A stretch of 64,000 nucleotides of DNA, taken from NCBI RefSeq assembly GCF_002487355.1, contig NZ_NTMG01000019.1, positions 1 through 64,000 of the forward strand. The letters run 5' to 3'. Source of the stretch: Candidatus Methanoperedens sp. BLZ2. Its GTDB lineage: Archaea; Halobacteriota; Methanosarcinia; Methanosarcinales; Methanoperedenaceae. Each line of letters opens with the position of its first letter. The first letter of the stretch is position 1. Below the pieces are notes generated by a model that was not told the DNA's origin, searched no databases, and saw only the letters and a list, made by a program, of their open reading frames with translations. This document shows, piece after piece, positions 1 through 8,113 of this stretch. The position numbers and the translations under genes are program-made.

Positions 1-38
1 AATGTAGAACTAGTGATTTTTTTTAAAAATAGGAAGTT

Positions 39-335
39 TTGGGACAGCCTGTTATAGTCAATTTACCAAGGGAAAAGGAATTAAAGAATCTATTTGTTAA
101 AAGAAATGAAAAGATAAAATTGTATACAGAAATTTCGGAATTTAGTAATAAATTGACAAATATTAAAGGAAAAATTTTTATTCATAACGATAACAAAAAG
201 TTTGGTAAAAATGATGTGAAACAAGATTTAGTGACCTTTTTAGGAGATATGGGAATAAATGCTAGAATTGTATCTGAAGATAAAAAGATGGACCCTAAAA
301 AACCAATGGGGACATTAGATAGATGGAGTAAGTAA
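39..335 (+). CDS. small hypothetical protein (98 aa, TTG start)
   Basis: I do not recognise this protein. The frame opens after a TAG at 30-32, and the only usable start is a TTG at 39 with an AGGAAG ribosome-binding site just upstream (31-36). The product is charged and lysine-rich, with no membrane segment and no clear motif. The open frame of nearly 100 codons and the ribosome-binding site argue for a real gene. It could also be the 3' part of a broken gene whose start lies left of the window. It stands alone, with about 700 bases of non-coding or remnant DNA to its right. Confidence 0.45.
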   Translation: MGQPVIVNLPREKELKNLFVKRNEKIKLYTEISEFSNKLTNIKGKIFIHNDNKKFGKNDVKQDLVTFLGDMGINARIVSEDKKMDPKKPMGTLDRWSK

Positions 336-596
336 CTTTAAATCAAAATAATATTGTCTATTTCAGTTAATTTTTTTGGTCTCTGTCTATAGCATACTCA
401 AGAGCAATTCTTGAATTTAAACATGCAATTAAGAGGCTCAATTAGCGATTGGCGTCGGTAGCGTATATTATAACTGATCTGTTAGGATTAAAATATTGTA
501 TAAAATATAACCCAACTTTTTGCTGACATAGCGCTGGTTCCTGGTTATAGGTTGACGCAAGATTACGGGAATAATCTTGAAAACTGAAACGATTAA
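336..596. other. intergenic stretch without a gene
   Basis: AT-rich DNA with stops in all frames on both strands. A short minus-strand open stretch near 370-420 is too short to interpret. I see no RNA gene or repeat here. Confidence 0.5.
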
Positions 597-791
597 CACT
601 ATGCTCTAACCCTTGAAGAGATCACCATCGCCAACCCCTACATCCTTGACGAGCAGTACACCGGTGCCGCCGCCACGACTCCCGCGCCGGAAATAACCGA
701 AACAGGCGCTCAGACAAAAGAGACGCCATTCCCTTCAGTGATGTTTACGCTGGCGACCTTGCTTGCCGCCTCGCGCTGGAGGCGCAGATAA
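597..791 (+). pseudogene. C-terminal remnant of a secreted surface protein with a sorting-type tail
   Basis: The open stretch has no start codon; the frame is closed by a TAA at 594. It encodes about 64 residues: a short ordered part (around ALTLEEITIANPYIL), then a Thr/Pro/Ala/Glu linker, then a Pro-Phe-Pro motif, a hydrophobic segment of about 14 residues and a final RWRRR. That architecture (stalk, short proline motif, transmembrane helix, arginine cluster) is typical of archaeosortase-processed C-terminal tails of the PGF/PEF-CTERM kind. The base composition is clearly more GC-rich than its surroundings. I read it as the surviving 3' end of a deleted surface-protein gene. The family assignment is an inference. 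Confidence 0.5.
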
Positions 792-1027
792 GTTGAGCCG
801 ATCCTGAAAATAAACGATTTTTATTTGGAAATGTTAAGCAGGCAAACAGGGATGCTGTAAAGTTCCTATCGCGTGGATTTAAGCTGCCGCTTGCTGTGAG
901 TATGAGGGCATATCATGTGGATGAGAATATGCTGTGTTGAGTAAATTTTCAGTGATCCAGTGTTTTTCTCTACGCTTATACCCCAACGTTATAAAGATCA
1001 TCTGCGGATCGTGAATCCTGCAATGGT
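792..1027. other. intergenic stretch with a short coding-like remnant
   Basis: A start-less open stretch on the plus strand (797-940) encodes 47 residues of protein-like composition, including FLFGNVKQANRDAVKFLSRG. It ends in TGA at 938-940 and may be another gene fragment. The family is not recognised. Nothing else is evident before the convergent protease gene. Confidence 0.3.
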
Positions 1028-1897
1028 TCACTTTCCCTTGCCAGGCGGAGCATGTGGCACATATGGGATGGGAATGAACTCGACAGAAGGCCGGCGCATA
1101 CCCGATTGCTGGTATAGTTCCATAAGTTCGTAGACTTCCATGAGCATCTGGTCATTTACTGGCAAACCCAGTTCCTTTGCCTGCTCAAAATCAATCGGAT
1201 AATCATGCGTCCAACGCCCTTCGCTGAGCATCCTTGCAAGTTCTGACGCTTTTTCAGGAGTATTGTGTTCAAGCAGCAGAAAATATACGGCTTCATATAC
1301 CTGGTCAATAGCCTTTTTTGCCACATCACCAAGAATAAGGGTCTGGTCATCCCTGTGAGGGTTTGGCTGCTCCAGTGCCTTAAGTATGGAGACCGCGGGA
1401 TAGTACCCCTGAGGCCCGCCAAGCTGCGGGTCGACCGGGCCAAGGACTGCGTTTGGGTCCATGACAATCTCATCAGCTGCCATGGCTATTAGCGAACCGC
1501 CGGACATTGCATAATGAGGGATGAAAACAGTTACTTTTCCCTTGTGGCGTTTAAGGGCGCAGGCAATTTGTTCCGCAGCAAGTACAAGTCCGCCTGGCGT
1601 ATGCAGAATAAGGTCGATTTGCATATCAGGCGGTGTCATGCGTATAGCCCGAAGTATGGCCTCCGAATCCTCAATGTCTATGTATCTGGCAAGTGGGAAC
1701 CCGAAGAAACTCATGATTTCCTGCCTGTGTATCATGCTTATTACCCTGCTATTGCGCTTTGTCTCAATTGAACGCATGATCAGCTGGCGCTTTGACAAAA
1801 GTATCCGCTTTTGTATCACAGGTATAAAGAATGAAATAAATACGAGTATCCACAGGATGTCCGTGATATTGATATTGAAATTATCCAGAATCGCCAT
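1028..1897 (-). CDS. membrane-anchored ClpP-fold serine protease, SDH proteinase family (DUF114)
   Basis: The 289-residue protein has one N-terminal membrane segment (about residues 13-32) and a cytoplasmic ClpP/crotonase-fold domain. The LHTPGG segment and the following AMSGGSL motif, with the nucleophilic Ser, match the serine dehydrogenase proteinase family (Pfam SDH_protease, formerly DUF114), a relative of SppA. These archaeal and bacterial enzymes are thought to act in membrane-protein quality control, and some members degrade particular dehydrogenases. The length is normal for the family. The start (ATG at 1897) precedes the membrane helix, as in homologues. The C-terminus is rich in Pro and Ile. 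It is monocistronic, with no co-oriented neighbour. The family call is firm; the substrate is unknown. Confidence 0.85.
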   Translation of the reverse strand: MAILDNFNINITDILWILVFISFFIPVIQKRILLSKRQLIMRSIETKRNSRVISMIHRQEIMSFFGFPLARYIDIEDSEAILRAIRMTPPDMQIDLILHTPGGLVLAAEQIACALKRHKGKVTVFIPHYAMSGGSLIAMAADEIVMDPNAVLGPVDPQLGGPQGYYPAVSILKALEQPNPHRDDQTLILGDVAKKAIDQVYEAVYFLLLEHNTPEKASELARMLSEGRWTHDYPIDFEQAKELGLPVNDQMLMEVYELMELYQQSGMRRPSVEFIPIPYVPHAPPGKGK

Positions 1898-2224
1898 ATA
1901 GTCACCTGTTTATCATTATCATTTTTATGGTTCAAGTTGTCCGGGATTGAGATATCCAGTCAGTACATCATTCCTTTTTCTTTTATTACTACTGCGTCCT
2001 CCAACTCGCATACCGAATTTTTAAGTTAACTGACACCCATGACACCCTTTTTTGCTGACCTGTCAAATATTATATCTCTCATATATTATATGATTTTGAG
2101 AAGTATTAATATTTTCTGGATGCCTTCCCGCAAACTCATAATTCATCATAATCAATCATTTCATTCGTACTTATACGAACCAATATCTTTATTATATTGC
2201 ATATCGTTTACATCAATTGTAAAT
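1898..2224. other. intergenic stretch, AT-rich
   Basis: An upstream region between divergent genes. An open frame extends leftwards from the small gene at 2225 to 2039, but its composition (IIS/LIYY/ILRSI) looks like translated AT-rich spacer. I see no RNA gene or repeat. Confidence 0.4.
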
Positions 2225-2383
2225 ATGACCCGACAAAGCAGGAGAAAAACAACTGACAGGCTGCATTGCACGTTCAGCGCAATTATTGATATATTTGAGA
2301 TGCAAAACCACAGGGAACCCACGAGCCATGAAGTTAATGATTTCATATTGTCCTATGGCAACAGGGGTTACAGGGTAAAGTAA
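2225..2383 (+). CDS. small hypothetical protein (52 aa)
   Basis: The protein is basic and helical, starting MTRQSRRKTTD and ending GYRVK, with the segment REPTSHEVNDFIL near the end. I chose the ATG at 2225 rather than the ATG at 2039, because the extra residues of the longer form look like translated AT-rich DNA. The family is not recognised. It ends just before a set of direct repeats in the leader of the Hdr operon. It may be a small DNA-binding or regulatory protein, but nothing proves this. Confidence 0.4.
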   Translation: MTRQSRRKTTDRLHCTFSAIIDIFEMQNHREPTSHEVNDFILSYGNRGYRVK

Positions 2384-2387
2384 CATG

Positions 2388-2437
2388 ATTAATAATTATG
2401 CTCCATTATTAATAATGATGTTATATTAATAATAATG
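2388..2437 (+). promoter_or_regulatory. three 13-nt direct repeats upstream of the Hdr operon
   Basis: Near-identical units start at 2388, 2408 and 2425. Each reads ATTAATAAT, two variable bases (TA, GA or AA), then TG. The spacing is 20 and 17 nt. They lie roughly 30-75 bases upstream of the probable TATA element at 2461-2474, the right distance for an archaeal activator or repressor site. No regulator is identified. Confidence 0.4.
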
Positions 2438-2460
2438 CATCTACGCATCGCTAAAAAACG

Positions 2461-2474
2461 AAAGATTTAAAAGC
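2461..2474 (+). promoter_or_regulatory. probable TATA/BRE promoter of the Hdr operon
   Basis: The sequence AAAGATTTAAAAGC combines an A-rich BRE-like start with a TTTAAAA core. It lies about 65 bases before the first ATG (2534), which would leave a leader of about 35-40 bases. This is the only promoter-like sequence I see before the run of overlapping genes. Confidence 0.4.
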
Positions 2475-2533
2475 AATCAATCCCTCTAAATATTAAAAAA
2501 CGTTACAAACAAATTAAATCTGATGGGTACAAA

Positions 2534-3562
2534 ATGAGTAACGTACAATCATGTTATCAGTGCGGCAAATGCACATCCATATGCCCCATGCGCCGAGTAT
2601 CAAAAACATCTCCTCGAAGCTCCATTTATAATGCTAATATCTATGGGTTTGAGACTCAGGATATCTGGACATGCCTGACCTGCGGGTTATGCCCCCAGGA
2701 ATGTCCTCAGCAGGTGGATTTCCTGAGCTTTATCAGGGAAGAACGCCAGGGAAAACAGCCTCTGGCTATTGCGCATCTTGGTGTTTTCACAGAGCTTGCT
2801 GAATTGAGTTCCAGGCTCAATGGGAACATTGCTGAAAAGTCCGGCGATTCAAAAATCGGTTTCTTCCCCGGATGCGTGGACTCACTTGACTTATTCCTGC
2901 ATGATGTTAAAACCAATTTTGGGGAAATAACAACCTCATCTGTCAGGCTTCTTGATAAACTGGGTATGAAACCCCAGGTTTTAAATATGAAATGCTGCGG
3001 CCATGATGTCCTCTGGCAGGGAAAAAAGGATGTTTTCAATGGCCTTAAGGAATATAATAAAAAATACATACAGGAAAGCGGTATAGATACCCTTGTAACA
3101 AGCTGTGCCGAATGCTACCGCACTTTTTCAAAGGATTACGATCTGGGGATAAAAGTTATTCATACATCACAGTTATGGGATAAACTGGGCTTGAAAATAA
3201 ATCAGGATGTGACCTACCATGACCCGTGCAGGCTGGGAAGGCACATGGGAGAATATGATGCGCCGCGAAAAGCACTCACTGCGAACGGTGTTACACTAAA
3301 AGAGATGGAGCATTCAAAGGAAAAGGCCCTGTGCTGCGGTGTGAGTAATTTCATGAACTGCAATGAACAGACAAAAGCGCTTCGGATTGCAAGGATGAAT
3401 GAAGCCGAAGCTACAGGCGCAAAGACCCTGATCACCACATGTTCGAAATGCCTTGCTCATTTTAATTGCCTGAAGAATGAAAAAGATGCGGTAAAGAAGT
3501 ATGATTTTGATGTTGTTGACCTTAGCGTATTCCTCGCAAGACAATTGGAGGCGGGAAAATGA
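2534..3562 (+). CDS. HdrD-like iron-sulfur/CCG-domain protein
   Basis: The 342-residue protein looks like a fused HdrC-HdrB (the HdrD/DsrK/GlpC type). Two ferredoxin motifs come first (C7-C10-C13-C17 and C47-C50-C53-C57). Two CCG domains follow, each with an isolated Cys, a CCG and a CxxC (NMKCCGHD with SCAECY; ALCCGVSN with TCSKCL). CCG domains of HdrB/HdrD hold the non-cubane clusters that reduce disulfides such as CoM-S-S-CoB. It is the first gene of the operon and overlaps hdrC by 4 nt (ATGA). HdrB and HdrC follow directly, so this protein may be an additional or alternative disulfide-reducing module. The exact substrate is unknown. It has no membrane segment, so it acts in the cytoplasm. 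Confidence 0.85.
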   Translation: MSNVQSCYQCGKCTSICPMRRVSKTSPRSSIYNANIYGFETQDIWTCLTCGLCPQECPQQVDFLSFIREERQGKQPLAIAHLGVFTELAELSSRLNGNIAEKSGDSKIGFFPGCVDSLDLFLHDVKTNFGEITTSSVRLLDKLGMKPQVLNMKCCGHDVLWQGKKDVFNGLKEYNKKYIQESGIDTLVTSCAECYRTFSKDYDLGIKVIHTSQLWDKLGLKINQDVTYHDPCRLGRHMGEYDAPRKALTANGVTLKEMEHSKEKALCCGVSNFMNCNEQTKALRIARMNEAEATGAKTLITTCSKCLAHFNCLKNEKDAVKKYDFDVVDLSVFLARQLEAGK

Positions 3563-4128
3563 TTAAATCAAGCGATCTTGATCCGAATTTCAAATATGAG
3601 ATATCAAATGAACCCGGCGGTGAAAATATAAAGAAATGCTTTAACTGTACAGGTTGTACGGTTGGCTGCCCGCTTGCGGAAATAGATAAATCCTATAATC
3701 CCAGGATTATACTTCGAAAAGCCCTTCTTGGTATGAGAAAAGAAGTCCTGACTGATGATTCATTATGGCTTTGCGCATCATGTTATATCTGCTATGAGCG
3801 CTGCCCGCAGGATGTTAAAATAACCGAAGTGATAGGGGCAATCCGGGCGATCGCACAGCGCGAGGCAAAAGCCGGGAAAATTAAGATCACAAATGACAAA
3901 CCCCTGTTCGATCATCTTTTCATTGATTCGGTAAAAAGTAATGGCAAATGGTATGAAGCAGGGGTCAGCGGCACGTTCATGCTAAAAACAAAAGGTATCG
4001 GGGGGGCTATTGGCTATGCTCCGATGGGGCTTGAATTATTCAAAAAGGGAAAATTGAGCATTCTGCCTCATAAGATCAAAGGTACAAAAGAAATAAAGCG
4101 CATTTTTGAGGAAGTGGAGAAAAAATGA
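3559..4128 (+). CDS. hdrC: heterodisulfide reductase subunit C
   Basis: The 189-residue protein has two [4Fe-4S] ferredoxin motifs: C27-C30-C33-C37 (CFNCTGCTVGCP) and C72-C75-C78-C82 (CASCYICYERCP). This is the usual HdrC layout, and the length is normal. HdrC passes electrons from HdrA to the HdrB active site in the soluble heterodisulfide reductase. Its start overlaps the previous stop (ATGA), and its own stop overlaps hdrB by 4 nt, so translation is probably coupled. The position between an HdrD-like gene and hdrB supports the call. Confidence 0.92.
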   Translation: MIKSSDLDPNFKYEISNEPGGENIKKCFNCTGCTVGCPLAEIDKSYNPRIILRKALLGMRKEVLTDDSLWLCASCYICYERCPQDVKITEVIGAIRAIAQREAKAGKIKITNDKPLFDHLFIDSVKSNGKWYEAGVSGTFMLKTKGIGGAIGYAPMGLELFKKGKLSILPHKIKGTKEIKRIFEEVEKK

Positions 4129-5057
4129 AGCTTGCTTATTATCCCGGATGCACGCTTCACGGCACAGCTCGCGAATACGATGCTTCCACAAAAGCTGTTT
4201 GTAAGGCAGCAGGCGTTGATCTTGTCGAGATAGATGACTGGAACTGCTGCGGCGCCCTTGAAGCTATATTTGATAAGGAGCTATCGATGGGTTTGTCCGC
4301 ACGCAACAACTTCAAAGCACAAAAAACAGGTCTTGACCTTGTGATCCCGTGCAGCATATGTTCACATAATCTTTCAAGAGCAGACACAGCGATGAAAAAT
4401 GATGAAGCCTTCAGGACAAAGATCGAAAGAGCTCTTGGTGAAAAATACAACGGTGTAAAGATAAAACATCTGCTCGATGTCATGGTAAATGATATCGGAA
4501 CAGATGCGATATCCAGGAAATTCACAAAATCATTAAAAGGCATAAAAGCTGTTGCTTATTATGGCTGCCTTCTTGTGCGGCCTTCTGAGGTTTCAAAATT
4601 CGATAATCCTGAAAATCCCATGTCTCTTGATAACCTGATCAAATCAACAGGCGCAGATTGTCTTCCTTTCACCCAGAAAACAAAATGCTGCGGCGGGAAC
4701 CTCCTTATGAGCAAGCAGGACTACGCATTCCTCCTCACGAAGAAGTTATTCGATGAAGCAAAAGCAGCCGGCGCAAATTGCGTTGTTGTGGCATGTCCTA
4801 TGTGCCACATGCTGCTTGACGGCCAGCAGACAATGATCGAAAAGGCGCATAATACTGTTATTGATATGCCTGTCCTTTATTTTACCCAGCTTATCGGGAT
4901 GGCTCTGGGTATTAGCGAAAAAGAGCTTGAGCTTGATAAGAATATGGTGCCAACCTCAAAACTTATTGGCTCTATCGGCAGGGGAGAAATGAAAGTGGAA
5001 GTAAAAGGCGCAACTACAGAAGTGGCTAAACCAGAAGAAGCGGAGGCTGCAGAATGA
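4125..5057 (+). CDS. hdrB: heterodisulfide reductase subunit B
   Basis: The 310-residue protein has two CCG domains. The first includes C9, the CC at 41-42 and a CSIC motif. The second includes YYGCLL, TKCCGGN and CPMCH. These ligate the two non-cubane [4Fe-4S] clusters that cleave the CoM-S-S-CoB disulfide in the HdrB family. The C-terminus carries about 40 extra residues rich in Glu, Ala and Lys (ending PEEAEAAE), longer than many HdrB proteins. It overlaps hdrC and the HdrA fusion by 4 nt each. Catalysis in this complex is presumably heterodisulfide reduction or, in a methanotroph, its reverse. Confidence 0.92.
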   Translation: MKLAYYPGCTLHGTAREYDASTKAVCKAAGVDLVEIDDWNCCGALEAIFDKELSMGLSARNNFKAQKTGLDLVIPCSICSHNLSRADTAMKNDEAFRTKIERALGEKYNGVKIKHLLDVMVNDIGTDAISRKFTKSLKGIKAVAYYGCLLVRPSEVSKFDNPENPMSLDNLIKSTGADCLPFTQKTKCCGGNLLMSKQDYAFLLTKKLFDEAKAAGANCVVVACPMCHMLLDGQQTMIEKAHNTVIDMPVLYFTQLIGMALGISEKELELDKNMVPTSKLIGSIGRGEMKVEVKGATTEVAKPEEAEAAE

Positions 5058-8000
5058 AAGGCTCGGTAGCTGTAGTGGGCGGGGGCATCGCCGGAATCCA
5101 GGCAGCTCTTGACCTTGCTGACAGTGGTTTTAAGACGTATCTCATAGAATCAAGGCCAAGCATTGGCGGAGTAATGTCACAGCTTGATAAGACGTTCCCC
5201 ACGAACGATTGCGCCATGTGCATCTTATCTCCGAAACTTGTGGAAACAGCAAGGCACCCTAATATTGAATTACTCTCGTATAGCGATGTTAAATCCATCA
5301 GCGGAAAAGCAGGTGATTTCAAAGTTAAAGTAGTAAAGAAAGCGCGCTACGTTGATGAAACAAAATGCACAGGCTGCGGATCATGCACTGAAAAATGCCC
5401 CTCAAAAGTCCAGGACGAATATAATGCAGGGATGAGCAAGCGCAAATCCATCTATATCCCGTTTGCACAGGCGATACCCAGGATTGCAACGATAGATGCT
5501 GCACATTGCTTATATCTGACGAAAGGCAAATGCGGGGTATGCAAGAAAGTTTGCGGCCCAAAAGCTGTGGACTATGAACAAAAAGATAAAGAGATCGAAT
5601 TAGATGTGGGCTCGGTTGTGCTTGCCACAGGTTTTAAACCATTTGACCCCTCCATTCTCAAGAATTATCGGTTTGATCATCCTGATGTGATCACATCATT
5701 ACAGTTCGAGCGCCTGCTCAGCGCAAGCGGTCCGACACAGGGACATGTTACGAAACAATCTGACGGCAAAGTTCCGAAAAATGTTGCTTTCATCCAGTGC
5801 GTGGGTTCACGAAATCCGCATATCGACAGGAAGCACTGCTCTTCAGTGTGCTGCATGTACGCAACCAAAGAATCCATAATAGCAAAAGAGCATGACCCCG
5901 AACTTAATATTACTATTTTCCATATCGATATAAGGGCATATGGCAAGAATTTCGAGGAATTCTACAACAGGGCACAGAGAGAATATGGTATCAAATACAT
6001 CAACTCCCGCCCGCCCGAAGTGATCGTGGGCACAAATAATGCCCTATCCCTGAAATATGAGGATTTCAAGACAGGCGGCCTTGTGACACAGGATTTTGAT
6101 CTTATCGTCCTCTCAATCGGGCTTGATCCTGCTGATTCAACCCGCACACTTGCGCAATCGTCGGGTATCGCGCTTGATGATTTCGGGAATATCGCTACAG
6201 GCATCGAGAGCCCTGTTGAATCAAGCGTCGCAGGCATATATGTATGCGGCGTGGCGCAGGGACCAAAGGATATCCCTGATACCGTGGCACAGGCAAGTGC
6301 AGCCGCATCAAAGGCAGCAGCGCTCCTGTCAGGTGAGCGCGGAACGCTCATCAAAGAGAGAAAATTCCCTGATGAAAAACAGCTTTCACCTCTGCCGCGC
6401 ATAGGTGTATTCGTGTGCCACTGCGGAATAAATATCGGAAGCGTGGTCAATGTCCCCGGTGTTGTGGAATATGCCAGAACCCTGCCTGGTGTAACGCATG
6501 CCAGGGAGATGCTGTATGCATGCTCTTCCGATTCCCAGGCCGCAATAAAAGATGCGATCGCGAAAAATGACCTGAACCGCGTGGTAGTTGCATCATGCAC
6601 GCCGCGCACACATGAGCCTTTATTCCAGAATACATGCCGCGAGGCGGGACTTAATCCATATTTATTCGAACTTGCCAACATCCGCGAACATTGCTCCTGG
6701 GTACACTCGAAGGAAAAAGAGAGAGCTACAGAGAAGGCAAAAGGCATCGTGCAGATGGCAGTCGCAAAAGCTGCTTTATTCCAGCCGCTTTATAAACAGC
6801 AAGTATCGCTTATTAATAAGGCTATAGTTCTTGGCGGCGGTGTTGCTGGCATGACTGCTGCACTTGATATTGCCAATAATGGTTATTTTGTTACAATCAT
6901 TGAAAAAGAAAAAGAACTTGGCGGAATGCTTCGTGAAATGACGGAATTGTATGATGGTAAGAAGCCTGCTGATGTGCTAAAAGAACTTATAGGTAAAGTA
7001 AATGGAAATAAAAATATCAACGTAATAAATGAGGCAAAACTCCTCAAGGTCGAAGGTTATCTTGGCAACTTTAAAGGAGTTGTCCTTGCAAACGGCAAGG
7101 AGCTAACACTTGATTTTGGCGCATCTGTGGTTGCTACCGGAGCCCGGAACCTTGAACCATCGGGATTATTCAATTATGGCAAAGATCCCCATGTGGTTAC
7201 GCAGGCGCAATTTGAAAAAATGCTCGGTAACGGCGTCAGCGCGAATAATATAACAATGATACAGTGTGTCGGAGCCCGCAATAAAGAACGGGAATACTGC
7301 GGTAGAACGTGCTGTGTGGATGCGGTCAAGAACGCAATAAGAATAAAGAAAGCAAATAGCAAAGCAAATGTCTATGTCCTTTATCGGGACATGAGGACGT
7401 ATGGCGTGATGGAAAAACTATATGAAGATGCCAGGGACCTTGGCGTAATATTTATTAAATACGAAGCTGATAATCCGCCGAAAGTACAGGGCGGGTCAGT
7501 TTTAGTACATGACCAGATGCTGAATGAGGATATCGAATTAGCATCAGACCTTGTGGTACTGAGTACGCCGCTTGTGGCCGGGGAAAACGAAGAAATAAAC
7601 CAGCTTTTCAAGATACCGCTTGACAAGAACAAATTCTTCCTTGAAGCACATCCCAAACTGCGGCCGGTAGATTTCGCAACAGATGGCATATTCCTTTGCG
7701 GAAGCGCCCAGGCGCCAAAGCTTATGGATGAAGCCATATCGCAGGCAAGCGCCGCAGCATCCCGCGCTTGCACGATTCTTTCGAGGAAATTCATTGAAAC
7801 AGAAGGTGCGGTATCAGTCGTGAACGAAGCTAAATGTATTGGCTGCGGCACGTGTGTTACAGTTTGTCCCTATAATGCCCCTTCATTGTATGATGCGACT
7901 GTTAAAGCAGAAGAAGTCACATACACCGCAAAGAAGTCAAAAATAAACGCAGCATCCTGCAAAGGTTGCGGTTCATGCGCAGCCGCCTGCCCGGCCGGAG

Positions 8001-8113
8001 CTATCACTGCGCAGCATTTCTCCTCAAAAGAGATTGGCGAAGCGATTGATGCTTTCGATAAGGGCGTTAAGAGCATTTCAATTGAAAAAGGCGTCGTGGA
8101 GGTGACGGTATGA
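5054..8113 (+). CDS. hdrA: tandem HdrA-HdrA fusion protein
   Basis: At 1019 residues this is about 1.5 times a normal HdrA. The first half starts directly with the flavin fold (VVGGGIAG at 6-13), then NDC-AMC (C53, C56) and inserted ferredoxin motifs (C105-C108-C111-C115; cysteines around 152-167). It lacks the usual N-terminal Cys domain. The second half starts near residue 450 with that N-terminal domain (VFVCHCGINIG). A second flavin fold follows (LGGGVAGM, about 592), without inserted ferredoxins, and then two C-terminal ferredoxins (CIGCGTCVTVCP about 927; CKGCGSCAAACP about 969). HdrA flavin is the site of electron bifurcation in HdrABC-MvhAGD. The two flavins here are therefore probably not equivalent. 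It overlaps hdrB and mvhD by 4 nt. The HdrA family call is sure; the division of labour is inference. Confidence 0.92.
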   Translation: MKGSVAVVGGGIAGIQAALDLADSGFKTYLIESRPSIGGVMSQLDKTFPTNDCAMCILSPKLVETARHPNIELLSYSDVKSISGKAGDFKVKVVKKARYVDETKCTGCGSCTEKCPSKVQDEYNAGMSKRKSIYIPFAQAIPRIATIDAAHCLYLTKGKCGVCKKVCGPKAVDYEQKDKEIELDVGSVVLATGFKPFDPSILKNYRFDHPDVITSLQFERLLSASGPTQGHVTKQSDGKVPKNVAFIQCVGSRNPHIDRKHCSSVCCMYATKESIIAKEHDPELNITIFHIDIRAYGKNFEEFYNRAQREYGIKYINSRPPEVIVGTNNALSLKYEDFKTGGLVTQDFDLIVLSIGLDPADSTRTLAQSSGIALDDFGNIATGIESPVESSVAGIYVCGVAQGPKDIPDTVAQASAAASKAAALLSGERGTLIKERKFPDEKQLSPLPRIGVFVCHCGINIGSVVNVPGVVEYARTLPGVTHAREMLYACSSDSQAAIKDAIAKNDLNRVVVASCTPRTHEPLFQNTCREAGLNPYLFELANIREHCSWVHSKEKERATEKAKGIVQMAVAKAALFQPLYKQQVSLINKAIVLGGGVAGMTAALDIANNGYFVTIIEKEKELGGMLREMTELYDGKKPADVLKELIGKVNGNKNINVINEAKLLKVEGYLGNFKGVVLANGKELTLDFGASVVATGARNLEPSGLFNYGKDPHVVTQAQFEKMLGNGVSANNITMIQCVGARNKEREYCGRTCCVDAVKNAIRIKKANSKANVYVLYRDMRTYGVMEKLYEDARDLGVIFIKYEADNPPKVQGGSVLVHDQMLNEDIELASDLVVLSTPLVAGENEEINQLFKIPLDKNKFFLEAHPKLRPVDFATDGIFLCGSAQAPKLMDEAISQASAAASRACTILSRKFIETEGAVSVVNEAKCIGCGTCVTVCPYNAPSLYDATVKAEEVTYTAKKSKINAASCKGCGSCAAACPAGAITAQHFSSKEIGEAIDAFDKGVKSISIEKGVVEVTV

